A stretch of 64,000 nt of DNA from Oryzomonas sp. (GTDB lineage: Bacteria > Desulfobacterota > Desulfuromonadia > Geobacterales > Pseudopelobacteraceae): NCBI GenBank assembly GCA_031292255.1, contig JARLHN010000011.1:50333-114332 (forward strand). Reading direction: 5' to 3'. The position numbers and the translations under genes were made by a program. Shown in pieces: positions 17,428-28,922 of this stretch; the first letter of the stretch is position 1, and every line of letters starts with the position of its first letter. The notes below the pieces were generated by a model. It made no database searches, had not been told where the DNA came from, and worked only from the letters and a program-made list of their open reading frames with translations.

Positions 17428-19917
17428 TTACTTCAAATTACTCATGACATCACTCAGAGCGCTTATTGTGTAAGGTTTCTGGAGAAAGCCTGAAAAATTG
17501 TGTTCCTGCAAATGTCGTGACACCTCAAATTCGGTAAAGCCGCTAGAGAGAATTACTTTAACATCGGAACAAAGTTCTCTTAACTGTTCATAAACCTGAA
17601 TACCGTCTTCTCCTGGCATTGTAAGGTCCAAGATCACGTATTTGATTGCTTTATTTTTTTTAAATAGTTCAATTGCACGACGACCGTCTTCGGCCGTCAG
17701 GCACTGATAACCGAGAGAGATGAGAATTTCCTTGCCAATAAACCGGATAGCCTTCTCGTCATCGACAAGAAGCACAAAACCATTCCCATGCTTATCTTTG
17801 CGTGGGCTTGGCGCGGCAAAAGATACTGTTTGCATTTGACTCAGAGGCAAAAGGATAGTGAATGTTGACCCCTTACCTAACTGGCTGTCAACGCTGATGG
17901 TTCCCTTGTGACTACGAATAATCCCCAGTACCGCAGCCATACCCAAGCCCCGCCCGGTAAATTTTGTTGTGAAGAAGGGATCGAAAATCTTAAGCTTGGT
18001 GTCCCTGTCCATGCCGCAACCGTTATCTGTTACGCTAATAAAATTAACCGTGCCTCTCTTAAGGCTGTCTGGAAACACCGTCTCTCTGAGGTCGTTGACG
18101 GAACAATTCTTTTGTCCCGTACAGATAGTGATAATACCAAAATCTTTATCAATAGCCTCAGCAGCATTGATGACCAAATTCATGATTAATTGTCTCATTT
18201 GAGTTTCATCGGCATCAACAAAAATTGATTCTGAAGTCAGGTTGAGTTCGAGCTTGATTTTTTTTGAAATTGACACTTCTATCAAGTGGACTATTTCAGT
18301 TACGATGCTGTTAATATTGACAGGTTTGATCACAAACATTCCTTTGCCTGAATAGGTAAGCATTTGATTCGCAAGATCGGACGCCCGCTTGGCGGAAGTC
18401 TCGATTCTTGCAAGATAATCATTGACTTGCGAGTCGGCGGGCAGTTTGCGCTGAACTAATTCAGTATTGCCAAGAATTGACATGAGAATATTGTTGAAAT
18501 CATGGGCAACACCTCCTGCCAGGACTCCAAGGCTCTCCATCTTCTGGGCGTGAAGCAACTGCTCTTCAATTTGCTTTTTCTCCTCGGCAAGCTTTATCTC
18601 TTCAGATAGGTCTTGCCCAATAACCAGAAGATTTACGCAGTCATTGGCCACAAAACGTGATAATTGATACTTGACCGGAACCTCTTTTCCAAACTCAGTA
18701 TGAAGAACCGTTTCCACAGTAGAGGGATTGCCGTTGGAAATAACCTTTTCAGCGATCTCCAACACTTTTGAAGTCTTCCAGGAATTCAACATCCTGAAGT
18801 TCTGCTCTTGAAGAGCTTGCAGAGAGCCACCAACGATATTGCTTGCCACCTTATTCGAAAGAATGCATTTTCCTGATAACGCGTCAAATACCTGGATGCC
18901 GAAAGGAGAGCTGTCCAGGAGATTTCCAACAAGGATGAGCGCATCATTTCGCTGGTTTTCGGCCTCTCGTTGCATTTTGATCTTCCAAGCGGTATCCAGT
19001 AGCAGCTTGAGCTGGCGAGTGTCGCTTTCATCATAGGGGGTTTCCTTGTTCACCACCCCAACGAGTGCAACTATTCTATTGTCGACAAGGACCGGGACAC
19101 AAAGAAGTGATGCGATATTCTTATCTTCATTGGCAAGCCCAAACCTTTTTGCATGATAAGCCTGTAAATCGTTAACAATAATCGGTTGGCACAGGTTGAT
19201 TACATCATAGAGAATGCTTGACTTGCTCAGTTCTGAGCAACTCAGGTTATCAACCAGTTGATTTGCCCCCTCAACATCCTTGGTCCAGCAGATAGGCTCA
19301 AGTCTCCCATTAACATCAAGGCTTTGAAAAATAAAACCAAGCCTGCTTTGTGTAAGGCGGACACCTTCGTCAAGAACACGCTCAAGAAGATTGGACGTTG
19401 GCATCGGACCAAGCTGGGCGATCGTCAACAAACTCTCGAGGCGGGCCTCATTGATGCGGAGTGCTTCCTCTGCCCTACTCATCTTTTCAAGGTCGTTAAG
19501 GGCTTGAGTATGCTGTGATCGCGTCTTCTGGGCCAAAAAGGTCAAATCCGAAACATCGTGAATGGATACCAGGGCATATAGCTCCGAGTCAATCTCCAGG
19601 GTACTCACCGTAGTCTGTTGTATGCGAAATTTACCGTTTGGCAGGAGTGCCGGTACGAAGTGATGGTGTAGATGAGAAGAGAATAACACCGGCGGACCAC
19701 CATTAAAAAGTGGTCTTATTCTTCCGATATATCGGGATGAAGCCAAATGAGGATAAACTTCCGTTATGTTTTTCCCTAAAATTTGAGCACGCGGAATCCC
19801 GGTCCACTCTTCCATCATGAGGTTCCAGTACATAATGCAAAACTCATTACTGAAAATTATTATCCCCTGCGGCAGGCAGTCAAACGTATCTATCGGGACC
19901 GAATTGGCTAAGTTCAC
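17428..19917 (-). CDS. Hybrid sensor histidine kinase (PAS-GAF-PAS-HisKA-HATPase-REC)
   Basis: Cytosolic sensor kinase with no membrane helix. Approximate order for an 829-residue product: PAS (10-130), GAF (175-325), PAS (335-450), HisKA with the phospho-accepting His in GGVAHDFNNIL (about 471), HATPase with NLVINAAEA, DNGCGM (about 632) and GRGLGMAAVLGI, and a C-terminal receiver with Asp in ILDLTMPGEDG (about 763). The GTG at 19915-19917 (GAGG upstream, 13 bp after the CheC-like stop) is my choice; an ATG at 19983 would overlap that gene by 53 bp. Signal unknown. The coding sequence is visibly AT-richer than flanking housekeeping genes, suggesting transfer. Confidence 0.9.
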   Translation of the reverse strand: MNLANSVPIDTFDCLPQGIIIFSNEFCIMYWNLMMEEWTGIPRAQILGKNITEVYPHLASSRYIGRIRPLFNGGPPVLFSSHLHHHFVPALLPNGKFRIQQTTVSTLEIDSELYALVSIHDVSDLTFLAQKTRSQHTQALNDLEKMSRAEEALRINEARLESLLTIAQLGPMPTSNLLERVLDEGVRLTQSRLGFIFQSLDVNGRLEPICWTKDVEGANQLVDNLSCSELSKSSILYDVINLCQPIIVNDLQAYHAKRFGLANEDKNIASLLCVPVLVDNRIVALVGVVNKETPYDESDTRQLKLLLDTAWKIKMQREAENQRNDALILVGNLLDSSPFGIQVFDALSGKCILSNKVASNIVGGSLQALQEQNFRMLNSWKTSKVLEIAEKVISNGNPSTVETVLHTEFGKEVPVKYQLSRFVANDCVNLLVIGQDLSEEIKLAEEKKQIEEQLLHAQKMESLGVLAGGVAHDFNNILMSILGNTELVQRKLPADSQVNDYLARIETSAKRASDLANQMLTYSGKGMFVIKPVNINSIVTEIVHLIEVSISKKIKLELNLTSESIFVDADETQMRQLIMNLVINAAEAIDKDFGIITICTGQKNCSVNDLRETVFPDSLKRGTVNFISVTDNGCGMDRDTKLKIFDPFFTTKFTGRGLGMAAVLGIIRSHKGTISVDSQLGKGSTFTILLPLSQMQTVSFAAPSPRKDKHGNGFVLLVDDEKAIRFIGKEILISLGYQCLTAEDGRRAIELFKKNKAIKYVILDLTMPGEDGIQVYEQLRELCSDVKVILSSGFTEFEVSRHLQEHNFSGFLQKPYTISALSDVMSNLK

Positions 19918-19930
19918 GGTTAATATGGCC

Positions 19931-20533
19931 TCATATTTCAAGTTTATTAATAACGGCAGTCGAAAGGACGTCGAATGCTCCAATCTCGAGTAATAGTATT
20001 ATCTCTCCATAAATTTGGTGTTCTTCCACAGTGAATTTTGCCGTGGCAGATATTACTGGCGTCGGGCATTTCACCTCTTCGTTAAAAACTGACGAAATTT
20101 TGCCTTCCATGTACACCGGTATGGAGAATATCAGTCGAGAATCAAGCAGGTCCCCGAAGGAGGCCATAACAGCATTCAGTATAATATTTCCGACCTCACT
20201 CAATGCACCAACCTTTATTGCATCCAGATCGTCTGTAATAGGTACTTCGCCTACCAGCATGTCGACAAGTTTCGCTGCACTTTCAGGAGGAAACACGAGT
20301 GATGAGAGCCCGCAGATCGGACCTCGAAACTTCAGCCTGACCGCTGAAACCGTCAACGTGTGAATAGTGCTGAATGCGTGATCCATTTCTTCGAGAGAAA
20401 TGAAATTCACATTCGGCACTTCAAGAATAATATGTTTGTTCAGCAGATCATTTAATGTCCCGGCTGCTTTGCCGACCCCAATATTAATTATTTCTTTCAG
20501 CGCGTCTTTAAGTCCTTCTTTAATGGGTATCAC
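19931..20533 (-). CDS. CheC-like phosphatase family protein
   Basis: Predicted CheY-P phosphatase or scaffold of the CheC/CheX/FliY family, 200 residues. Two copies of the family's E-x-x-N active-site helix are visible: LKEIINIGVGKAAGTLNDLL near the N-terminus and ALSEVGNIILNAVMASFGDL near residue 115, the two-site pattern of CheC. The start is the GTG at 20531-20533, which overlaps the stop of the receiver-only gene upstream by 4 bp, so the pair is translationally coupled. Together with that regulator and the hybrid kinase it forms a compact phosphorelay; the direct substrate is likely the adjacent CheY-like protein. Confidence 0.85.
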   Translation of the reverse strand: MIPIKEGLKDALKEIINIGVGKAAGTLNDLLNKHIILEVPNVNFISLEEMDHAFSTIHTLTVSAVRLKFRGPICGLSSLVFPPESAAKLVDMLVGEVPITDDLDAIKVGALSEVGNIILNAVMASFGDLLDSRLIFSIPVYMEGKISSVFNEEVKCPTPVISATAKFTVEEHQIYGEIILLLEIGAFDVLSTAVINKLEI

Positions 20534-20901
20534 GCATGTCTCTCCTTATTGATCGCTTTATCAACGGCGGAAAGTAAATCTGCCTCTCGAGGCGGTTTGT
20601 GGAGTACGTCGGCAGCTCCCAATTCCAAACAGATATTTCTGGTTTTTTCCTGAATGTCCGCAGTGAGAATAATGACAGGAATATTATTTTGTAAGTTACG
20701 TAGCGCCGCCAAAAACTTAGGGCCATCCATTTCCGGCATGAGGACATCCGCAATGATGCAGTCAGGAGTATGGTCTTGGAGCACTTTTAAGCCATGGATA
20801 CCATTTTCAGCTTCAAGTATGTTATGAGCACTCTTCCCCAGCACTTTCATTATCAAACTACGGCTAAATTTGGAATCATCGACGAGCAATATACAAGCCA
20901 T
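20530..20901 (-). CDS. CheY-like single-domain response regulator
   Basis: Receiver-only protein of 123 residues: acidic pair in LLVDDSKFSRS, phospho-acceptor Asp in IIADVLMPEMDG (about 52), Thr in VIILTADIQ and Lys in VLHKPPREADL. It has no output domain and must act through partners, presumably the CheC-like protein (4-bp overlap) and the hybrid kinase downstream. AAGGA lies 9 bp before the ATG, and a perfect hairpin at 20922-20946 stands in the leader. Confidence 0.92.
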   Translation of the reverse strand: MACILLVDDSKFSRSLIMKVLGKSAHNILEAENGIHGLKVLQDHTPDCIIADVLMPEMDGPKFLAALRNLQNNIPVIILTADIQEKTRNICLELGAADVLHKPPREADLLSAVDKAINKERHA

Positions 20902-20921
20902 TTCTGAAATCCTTTCTTGAT

Positions 20922-20946
20922 AGCACGCTGCAAAATTCAGCGTGCT
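20922..20946 (-). promoter_or_regulatory. Hairpin in the leader of the CheY-like gene
   Basis: AGCACGCTG and CAGCGTGCT form a perfect 9-bp stem with a 7-nt loop, about 20 nt upstream of the regulator's start codon. It could be an operator, an RNA control element or an old terminator. Confidence 0.45.
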
Positions 20947-21052
20947 GCTTTAATTTACCCGAAAGCAGAGGATGTCTTAACCAATATTCGAGCCCAAGGA
21001 GCGTAAATATCAATAAAACATAATGAGGTTCTATTTACAAACAATTAATTTC

Positions 21053-21317
21053 GGGATGTCCTCAACTTCGAGTCTCCCGTGCTTTTATTCAAGATGCTTT
21101 CAGGAAGGCGGTGGGAAGTGCTGAGCGTCATGACCGGTGCCGGACCGATGACGATCCGAGAGTCGGCCCGCCGTTTGGACAGGGATGTGAAAGCGGTGTA
21201 TGGCGATGTGCATGCCCTGTTAAATGCCGGGATACTGCAAAAAACAAAAGGCTGGCACAGTGTCTTTTTCTTTCGATGCCCTGCATGTGGATTCCATGCT
21301 GAAAGAGGCGGCATGAG
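21053..21317 (+). pseudogene. Truncated, frameshifted copy of the TumA-type antitoxin gene
   Basis: About 260 bp aligned by eye with 17012-17275 in the intact antitoxin gene and clearly similar throughout (shared blocks such as CGAGTCTCCCG, GTTTGGACAGGGATGTGAAA, GTGGAT). The 5' third of the gene and the toxin are missing. A one-base insertion near 21245-21255 (AAAAGGCTGG against GAGGACGG) shifts the frame before the C-terminus. The two copies are direct repeats bracketing the AT-rich signalling cassette. Confidence 0.85.
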
Positions 21318-21340
21318 TTTGGGGCCGGGTGAAATTTAAG

Positions 21341-22639
21341 CTAGTTCGCCTGCACCGTTGCAACGCTGGAGGTGAATGTCTCCGTGCGCTGCAACAGCCC
21401 GTCGGAAAGCTCCACCCGGAACCGCAACTCCTGCCCGATGCGGCTATCGTCGCGCACCCTCAGGTCCAGATAATATTCCGCCATTTTTCCGGTCTCCAGG
21501 GCATCGATCCGGAACAACGGGGTATCAGCCCCGTCCCGGTGGAATTGAGGATTCCCCTCTTCCATGAAAACGAGCTGCGGCGGCAGGATCATCCGCCCGG
21601 TCAGCTCCCGGGCCGTTTTGGACCCGATGTTCAGCACGGTCACGCGGTAGCGGGCCTGTCCGCCGGGGACGATCTTCTGCCCGGAGGGGCGGGCAACGAT
21701 ACGCACCAGCGGCGCGGCGGTCGTCAACAGGGTGTCCTTCGACAGGGCGACATCGCTGAAGCGCGCCGAAACCACCTTCAGGGTCATCCCCTTGCGTTCG
21801 CCGTCCACCCGGTCGGATGGTATGCGGAATGAGATGGCTCCCTTGAAGGATTGCCCCGCCCCGATGGTCGCGCGGGCGGTCGTCACGCCCGGCGCCGCCT
21901 CGGCCGACAGAAGCGCGCCGTATTCGGCAGGCGCGTTGATATCGAGGGCGAACTCTTCGTTGTTTTGGGTACGGTTGATGATCTCGAACGGGAGCGTCCC
22001 GCTTTGTCCCGCAATGGCGACCCGGCTCTCCTCCATGGTGATGGCGGTGCCGGTGCGGATCGCCTCTTTGGCGGTCTTTTCGACGGCGATCCGTTCACGC
22101 TCCCTGCGTTCCAACTCGGCCTTCTCCCTGGCGATGCGATCCTGCTCGGCCTTGAGGCGGGCCAAGCGTTCCTGCTCCAGTCTCTCGGCAATGGCCCGTT
22201 CGATGGCAAGCTGCTCATTACGGATCTTCACTGCTGCCGCATGCAGCGCCTTGTTTTCCGGGAGATGTTCGCCCTTGTGAAGTCGAGCCCCCAGGTTGAG
22301 CAATTCGTCCTCAATGCTCGACCTCAAGGGATTGGCGGAAAATTCGGCGGTGAACTGGTTGACGGTCCGGGCGGCCAGCGTGTTGTCGCCGGCCTTCAGC
22401 CCGGAACGGGCCAGAAGCAGCAGGGCCACATCCCGAAGCGGGGTGTCGGGGAAGACCTGGGTAAGCTCTTTGACCTTGTCGATTGCCAGGAGGTAATCCA
22501 TTTTCTGATAGGCGCCAAAGGCCTCGATAAAGAGGTTCGAGTCGTCGATCTCCGCCGCCGGGGCGCAGGGCGCCCACGGCAGCCAGATAAACAGCGCCAG
22601 TACGGGGATGATGAGGCAGGCGAACGGTGATCGACCCAT
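21341..22639 (-). CDS. Secreted hypothetical protein with TPR-like N-terminus and coiled coil
   Basis: Not assigned to a named family. The 432-residue product starts with a signal peptide ([19 protein letters not shown] ... AAEID). Residues about 30-110 have a YbgF/TPR-like helical pattern ([36 protein letters not shown]). About 140-190 is a charged coiled coil rich in Arg, Glu and Lys ([20 protein letters not shown]). The C-terminal half is beta-rich and ends with a DUF11-like block ([20 protein letters not shown], about 330). Probably a periplasmic or envelope protein. It lies 5 bp downstream of rpoD on the same strand, so it may be transcribed with it. Confidence 0.8.
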   Translation of the reverse strand: MGRSPFACLIIPVLALFIWLPWAPCAPAAEIDDSNLFIEAFGAYQKMDYLLAIDKVKELTQVFPDTPLRDVALLLLARSGLKAGDNTLAARTVNQFTAEFSANPLRSSIEDELLNLGARLHKGEHLPENKALHAAAVKIRNEQLAIERAIAERLEQERLARLKAEQDRIAREKAELERRERERIAVEKTAKEAIRTGTAITMEESRVAIAGQSGTLPFEIINRTQNNEEFALDINAPAEYGALLSAEAAPGVTTARATIGAGQSFKGAISFRIPSDRVDGERKGMTLKVVSARFSDVALSKDTLLTTAAPLVRIVARPSGQKIVPGGQARYRVTVLNIGSKTARELTGRMILPPQLVFMEEGNPQFHRDGADTPLFRIDALETGKMAEYYLDLRVRDDSRIGQELRFRVELSDGLLQRTETFTSSVATVQAN

Positions 22640-22644
22640 GGGTC

Positions 22645-24393
<1,749 letters not shown>

Positions 24394-24421
24394 TTTTTTC
24401 ACCTCAAATGCAGCCCTCGGG

Positions 24422-26176
24422 CTACAGCTTCGATTTTCTGGTGCGTAAGGCGTCGGCCTGTTGTAAAAGTGCGGTATATTCCTCGCTGTCCGGGTCCAGG
24501 ACTGCCAGCCGGGCGGCAATGTCGCGGGTGCTGGAGTGGAGAGCGCGCTGTTCCCTGCCGCGCTTGTAGCTGGCAAAGACTGTACGCCAGTCTATATCTG
24601 CCAGGTGCTCGTCGTTCACGAGCACCTGGGACAGGATTCGCTTCTGGTCGGGGTCTTCCAGCCCCTCCAGTAGGTTATGCACATCGTGAGAGGTTTCGCC
24701 GGTGTCGAGAGAAGCAAGCACCGCTTCGGCCAGGTTCCGGTACGGTTCCTCGAAAAGCTTCTCAACTCCGAACGCGCCTATTTCGCCACGCGCCTCGGGA
24801 TATCTTACCATGAGCGCCAGCAGGGTCTCCTGGGTACGGTCCCCCTGGAACGTCTGGGGCCGCTGCAATCCCGGCAGGTCACGGGCCGTGACGTTCATGC
24901 CGCCCAGGCGCTTGCGGAAGGCATGCACCGCGATGCCCAGCAGGCGGCAGATTTCCTTCTCGTACAGGTCGCGCTCCACCGGATCGACGATCTTGCGGAA
25001 GCGGGGGATCACCTCGTCCATGACCCGCACCTTGTTGTCCACGCTGTCCGGCGGCGTGCGAATCAGCAGGGTTCGGACGTAATGATCGAACACCGGTCGC
25101 GCCTTGTCCCGGCAGGCCGAGAAAGACTCCACCGGGTTTTGGGCCAGAAAGCTGTCCGGGTCGTCGCCGCTCGGCAGGGTGATGACATATGCCGGCATGC
25201 GCTGTTCGAGGAACAGTTCCATAGAGCGGAAGGTCGCCTTGAGGCCGGCGGCATCGCTGTCGAACAGCGTGTAGACCTTTGCCGCGTGGCGCTTGATCAG
25301 GCCTGCGTGGGTCGCCGTCATGGCGGTGCCGCAGGTGGCGACCACATTGCGTATCCCGGCCCGGTACAGCGCCAAGTGGTCGAAATATCCCTCCACGATG
25401 ATGACGCTGTTCTCGGCCCTGATGGCCGGCAGGGCCATGTCCAGGCCGAAAAGCACGGCGCTTTTGTGGTACAGCGGCGACTCCGGCGAGTTGATGTATT
25501 TGGGGAGCGACGTATCCAGCACTCGCCCGGCAAAGGCAATGACGTGGCCCTTATGGTCGCGGATCGGAAAAATCAGCCGATTGCGGAACAGGTCGTGCCA
25601 GCCGTTGTCTCCCTTGCGGAGTATCCCCAGTTTCTGGGCGATTTCCAAGTCCACACCTTGAGACTTGAGGTGTCTGGCAAGGCCATCCCACCGGTCCGGG
25701 GCAAAACCGAGCCGGTAATCGGCGGACAGGGCCTCGTCAACGGCACGCTCCCCCAGATAGGTTCTTGCGACCTGTCCCGCGGGCTCATGGAGGAGTACCG
25801 CCCGGAAATAGCCTTCAGTCAGGTCGTTGATCCGCTGGAACTGCTGTCGCTCGTCCTGGGCGTGCCGCTCGGCCGGGGTCAACTGCCGTTCCTCGATCTC
25901 GATCCCGGCTTTGCGCGCCAGCAGCTTGACCGCTTCCGGAAATCCGACCCCCTCCATCTTCATGACAAAGGAGAAAGCATTGCCGCCAGCGCCGCATCCG
26001 AAACAGTGGAAAATCTCCCGGGCGGGGTTGACGTTGAACGACGGGGTCTTTTCCCCGTGAAACGGGCACAACCCCACGTAATTCGCCCCGGCTCGTCTCA
26101 ATTGGACGTAATCCGAGACAACCTCAAGAATGGAAATACGTTCCGCAACCTCCCGCACTTTTTCTTCGGGGATCAT
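24422..26176 (-). CDS. dnaG: DNA primase
   Basis: Makes RNA primers at the replication fork and works with DnaB helicase. The ATG at 26174-26176 overlaps the cvpA stop (ATGA) and gives 584 residues. An N-terminal CHC2 zinc-binding domain is visible ([16 protein letters not shown] ... [15 protein letters not shown], about 37-70), then the TOPRIM catalytic core with [15 protein letters not shown] (about 260) and [12 protein letters not shown] (about 305), and a C-terminal helical DnaB-binding region. Length and order are normal. It lies just upstream of rpoD in the classic arrangement. Confidence 0.96.
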   Translation of the reverse strand: MIPEEKVREVAERISILEVVSDYVQLRRAGANYVGLCPFHGEKTPSFNVNPAREIFHCFGCGAGGNAFSFVMKMEGVGFPEAVKLLARKAGIEIEERQLTPAERHAQDERQQFQRINDLTEGYFRAVLLHEPAGQVARTYLGERAVDEALSADYRLGFAPDRWDGLARHLKSQGVDLEIAQKLGILRKGDNGWHDLFRNRLIFPIRDHKGHVIAFAGRVLDTSLPKYINSPESPLYHKSAVLFGLDMALPAIRAENSVIIVEGYFDHLALYRAGIRNVVATCGTAMTATHAGLIKRHAAKVYTLFDSDAAGLKATFRSMELFLEQRMPAYVITLPSGDDPDSFLAQNPVESFSACRDKARPVFDHYVRTLLIRTPPDSVDNKVRVMDEVIPRFRKIVDPVERDLYEKEICRLLGIAVHAFRKRLGGMNVTARDLPGLQRPQTFQGDRTQETLLALMVRYPEARGEIGAFGVEKLFEEPYRNLAEAVLASLDTGETSHDVHNLLEGLEDPDQKRILSQVLVNDEHLADIDWRTVFASYKRGREQRALHSSTRDIAARLAVLDPDSEEYTALLQQADALRTRKSKL

Positions 26177-26664
26177 GGTTGTTTGGTGGCTCCATTCCGC
26201 CAGAGTAAAAGAATCCTGTCGCCTGTCCGGGCAAGCATTGCGGCGGCTTCCGTGGCCTTGATCCTGGCCTTCAGCCTTTCGGGCATGAACCCTGCCGTGG
26301 CGGTGCTGAACAGCAGGGAAAGCAGAAGCGCCCCTTCGGCCGCCCCGATCAAGAGGCCTCCCAGACGGTTGATGCCGCCCAACATGACGACCCGCAGGGC
26401 AGCTGTAACCACGTTGCCCACGATGTGCGCCACGATGCCGCACGCCAGAAGGATCAGGATAAAGGCAAAAAACGCGCATATCTGCACCGGCAGGTGCGTG
26501 ACGCTTCGTATCGGCGCAGAAACAGCCGGATAGAAATGGTACGCAAGCCATGCGCCCAGGATCAGTCCGGCAAGTGAAGACGCCTCATTGACAAGTCCGC
26601 GCGCCAATCCCTTGAGGGCAAAGAAGAGGAGAACCGCCAGGATAATGATGTTGAAAGCATTCAT
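26173..26664 (-). CDS. CvpA-family membrane protein
   Basis: Inner-membrane protein of 163 residues with four predicted helices, for example FNIIILAVLLFFALKGLARG, SLAGLILGAWLAYHF and the C-terminal GGLLIGAAEGALLLSLLF. The family is named for colicin V production in E. coli but its true role is unclear. The ATG at 26662-26664 was chosen because the first helix starts there; a frame from 26697 adds 11 residues. The stop overlaps dnaG's start by 4 bp, so the genes are coupled. Confidence 0.85.
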   Translation of the reverse strand: MNAFNIIILAVLLFFALKGLARGLVNEASSLAGLILGAWLAYHFYPAVSAPIRSVTHLPVQICAFFAFILILLACGIVAHIVGNVVTAALRVVMLGGINRLGGLLIGAAEGALLLSLLFSTATAGFMPERLKARIKATEAAAMLARTGDRILLLWRNGATKQP

Positions 26665-26779
26665 CGGGAACCATGTGCCGGCATCCGGGCAGAGCACTCT
26701 CCCCCTTCCCCCTCAACGGGTTGCTCAAGGGACACGCCGCTTTGCTCCTGTAAGTACAGACGTCATTTCATAGGCAATT

Positions 26780-26822
26780 GTTACACGGAAGGGGCGATCA
26801 GAAGATTGCCCCTTCGTGTAAC
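26780..26822 (-). terminator. Long hairpin downstream of yqeY
   Basis: Arms 26780-26799 and 26804-26822 pair over 19-20 bp (one bulged G, one G-T) around an AGAA loop. It lies between yqeY and cvpA on the minus strand; no strong T-run follows, so it may only attenuate reading into cvpA-dnaG-rpoD. Confidence 0.55.
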
Positions 26823-26864
26823 AGAATACAGAACTTCGATCACCGGGAACTGCCGGCAACGCCA

Positions 26865-27308
26865 TCAGGAAAGGAGCTGTCTGACCGTATCGCTGACGGT
26901 CTTTCCGTCAGCCCGACCTGCTGTCAACGGCGCCAGCGCCTTCATGACCCTGCCCATATCCTTGCTCCCCTGGGCCTCCGTCTCACGGATGACCCGCGCG
27001 ACCAGTTCGGCGATCTCGTCGCCTGTCAACTGGGCCGGAAGGTAACCGAGCAGGATCGCCAGTTCGGCCTCTTCTTTTTCCACGAGGTCGGGACGATTCC
27101 CCTCCCCGTAGAGCCGGATCGATTCGCGACGTTGTTTTGCCAGGGACGAGATGACCTCGATGACCCCTTGATCGTCCAACTCCCTCTTCAGGTCGATTTC
27201 TCGGTTCCTGATCGTGGAGCGGACCATGCGAACAGCCGAAAGGCGCAGGTCATCCCGCGCCTTCATGGCTTGCTTCATCGCAGTATCAAGTTGTTCTTTG
27301 AGTGTCAT
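26865..27308 (-). CDS. GatB/YqeY domain protein
   Basis: Cytoplasmic 147-residue protein related to the C-terminal tRNA-binding domain of GatB, the amidotransferase subunit; a free-standing YqeY is common but its exact role is not settled. Visible blocks are MTLKEQLDTAMKQAMKARD, LRLSAVRMVRSTIRNREID and the C-terminal GSKDMGRVMKALAPLTAGRA. It sits 9 bp downstream of rpsU, the normal neighbour in many bacteria, and upstream of cvpA-dnaG. Confidence 0.92.
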   Translation of the reverse strand: MTLKEQLDTAMKQAMKARDDLRLSAVRMVRSTIRNREIDLKRELDDQGVIEVISSLAKQRRESIRLYGEGNRPDLVEKEEAELAILLGYLPAQLTGDEIAELVARVIRETEAQGSKDMGRVMKALAPLTAGRADGKTVSDTVRQLLS

Positions 27309-27317
27309 GGGCGTGTC

Positions 27318-27515
27318 CTAGTCCACCATCTTGCGCTGCTTTTTGAGGGCGCGCTTGCGGGCGGCAATCGCCTTTTTCTTCCGCTTGATGCTTGGCTTCT
27401 CGTAATGCTCGCGTTTGCGAACCTCGGAGAGTATCCCAGCCTTTTCGCACTGTTTTTTAAACTTCTTCAGGGCTAGTTCAAATGGTTCGTTTTCTTTGAT
27501 CTTTACTCCCGGCAT
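27318..27515 (-). CDS. rpsU: 30S ribosomal protein S21
   Basis: Small basic ribosomal subunit protein of 65 residues, involved in mRNA selection during initiation: [20 protein letters not shown] at the N-terminus, then [16 protein letters not shown] and a Lys/Arg-rich tail. GGGGGGGATA precedes the ATG at 27513-27515. A strong promoter at 27596-27623 makes this the head of the rpsU-yqeY-cvpA-dnaG-rpoD cluster. Confidence 0.96.
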   Translation of the reverse strand: MPGVKIKENEPFELALKKFKKQCEKAGILSEVRKREHYEKPSIKRKKKAIAARKRALKKQRKMVD

Positions 27516-27595
27516 CCATTATCCCCCCCCTCATTGTGAAGTGTCGAATCTTGATGAGCATGACGCCGTTATGTAAGAATTTCGCAAGATTGTAA

Positions 27596-27623
27596 ATAAT
27601 AGCACTAAATATTTGCATGTCAA
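27596..27623 (-). promoter_or_regulatory. Sigma-70 promoter of the rpsU cluster
   Basis: On the minus strand TTGACA (27618-27623), 16-bp spacer, TATTAT (27596-27601), about 75 nt before the rpsU start. Confidence 0.8.
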
Positions 27624-27691
27624 TATAAAAGTCATTCTGCGACTAGGCACGGCAGAGATCCGAAGGACGTCAAAGGCACACAAAAAGATCA

Positions 27692-27811
27692 GCATCTGCC
27701 GCAGAGACTCAGAGAACGTCCTGGGCACAAGCAGTTTTCCCGGAGGCCGCTTGCCCATTTATTCCTCTGTTTCCGGTTTCCTCTGCGTTTTGTGTCTCTG
27801 TGGCAGATTTT
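27692..27811. repeat. Inverted-repeat element, family A (copy 2)
   Basis: GCATCTGCCGCAGAGACTCA at the left and GTGTCTCTGTGGCAGATTTT at the right form the arms; the centre holds a second GC-rich inverted stretch. It fills the gap between hisE and the rpsU promoter region, both genes reading on minus. Confidence 0.8.
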
Positions 27812-27827
27812 ACGGATTTTGCAGATT

Positions 27828-28163
27828 TTAGACTGAGGCGGGGCGGGAGTTCTTCTCCTCGATGCCCGACATGCCGAAACGCCGGCGCAGTTCGGCAAAG
27901 ATCTCCTCGGGCGGTATGTCGCAGTATCCCAAAAGGACCAGGAGGTGGAAGAAGAGATCACTCGTCTCGTAGATGATCTCCTCCCGCTTGCCCCCCTTGG
28001 CTGCAATGACCACCTCGGTTGCCTCTTCGCCGATCTTCTTGAGAATCTTGTCGATCCCCTTGTGCATCAGTGCGGCGGTATAGGATTTCTCCGACGGGTT
28101 ACGCTTCCGGTCGAGGATGACGTCGTACACCATCTGGAGGATGTCGTTGTCGCAATTCCTCAT
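27828..28163 (-). CDS. hisE: Phosphoribosyl-ATP pyrophosphohydrolase
   Basis: Second step of histidine synthesis, hydrolysing phosphoribosyl-ATP to the AMP form. The 111-residue product has the MazG-like all-alpha fold with metal-binding acidic motif [17 protein letters not shown] (about 40-58) and [14 protein letters not shown] (about 65-80). It is a separate protein here, not fused with HisI, which is absent from the window. Its ATG overlaps the hisF stop by 4 bp; it is the last gene of the hisH-hisA-hisF-hisE run. Confidence 0.95.
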   Translation of the reverse strand: MRNCDNDILQMVYDVILDRKRNPSEKSYTAALMHKGIDKILKKIGEEATEVVIAAKGGKREEIIYETSDLFFHLLVLLGYCDIPPEEIFAELRRRFGMSGIEEKNSRPASV

Positions 28164-28921
28164 AATCTCACCGCCACCCCTTTATTGTGAAGATACTGTT
28201 TGGCCTCGCCGATGGTGTGCTCCCGGTAGTGGAAGATGGAGGCCGCAAGGCAGGCCCCGGCCCCAGCCTTCACGAAGCCGTCGTAGAGGTGTTCCAGGTT
28301 CCCGACGCCGCCCGAGGCGATGACCGGGATGGAAACCGCATCGACGATGGCGCGAGTCAACTCCAAATCGTATCCGTCCTTGGTGCCATCGCGGTCCATG
28401 CTGGTCAGAAGGATCTCGCCCGCTCCGTATCCCTCCATCCTGGCGGCCCATTCCACGGCGTCGATGCCGGTTGGTGTGCGACCGCCATGGGTGTAGACTT
28501 CCCAACGCCGCTCACCCGACACGCGGCGGGCGTCGATGGCCACCACGGTGCATTGGGAGCCGAAGCGTTCGGCCGCCTCCTGGACGAATTCCGGCCGCTG
28601 CACGGCGGCGGTGTTGATGGATGTCTTGTCGGCTCCGGCGTTCAGCAGGCGGCGGATATCGTCCACGGTGCGGATGCCGCCCCCCACGGTAAGCGGCATG
28701 AATACGCGATCCGCAGTCCGGCGCACCACGTCGATGATGATGTCGCGCTCGTCGCTGGAGGCGGTAATGTCCAGAAAAGTCAACTCGTCGGCGCCCTGCT
28801 GGTCGTAGATCTCGGCGATCTCCACCGGGTCGCCGGCATCGCGCAGTTCGAGGAACTGCACCCCCTTGACGACGCGGCCCCCCTTGACGTCAAGGCAAGG
28901 GATGATGCGTTTGGTCAGCAT
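28160..28921 (-). CDS. hisF: Imidazole glycerol phosphate synthase cyclase subunit
   Basis: (Beta/alpha)8-barrel that uses ammonia from HisH to make imidazole-glycerol phosphate and AICAR. The 253-residue product carries the catalytic Asp residues in [14 protein letters not shown] (Asp about 11) and [15 protein letters not shown] (about 130), and the phosphate-binding GGGIRTVDD (about 80) and SGGVGNLEH (about 205). It starts 1 bp after hisA ends and overlaps hisE at its 3' end. AICAR made here feeds purine synthesis, whose purH-purD-purE genes lie 20 kb away. Confidence 0.97.
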   Translation of the reverse strand: MLTKRIIPCLDVKGGRVVKGVQFLELRDAGDPVEIAEIYDQQGADELTFLDITASSDERDIIIDVVRRTADRVFMPLTVGGGIRTVDDIRRLLNAGADKTSINTAAVQRPEFVQEAAERFGSQCTVVAIDARRVSGERRWEVYTHGGRTPTGIDAVEWAARMEGYGAGEILLTSMDRDGTKDGYDLELTRAIVDAVSIPVIASGGVGNLEHLYDGFVKAGAGACLAASIFHYREHTIGEAKQYLHNKGVAVRL

Positions 28922-28922
28922 G

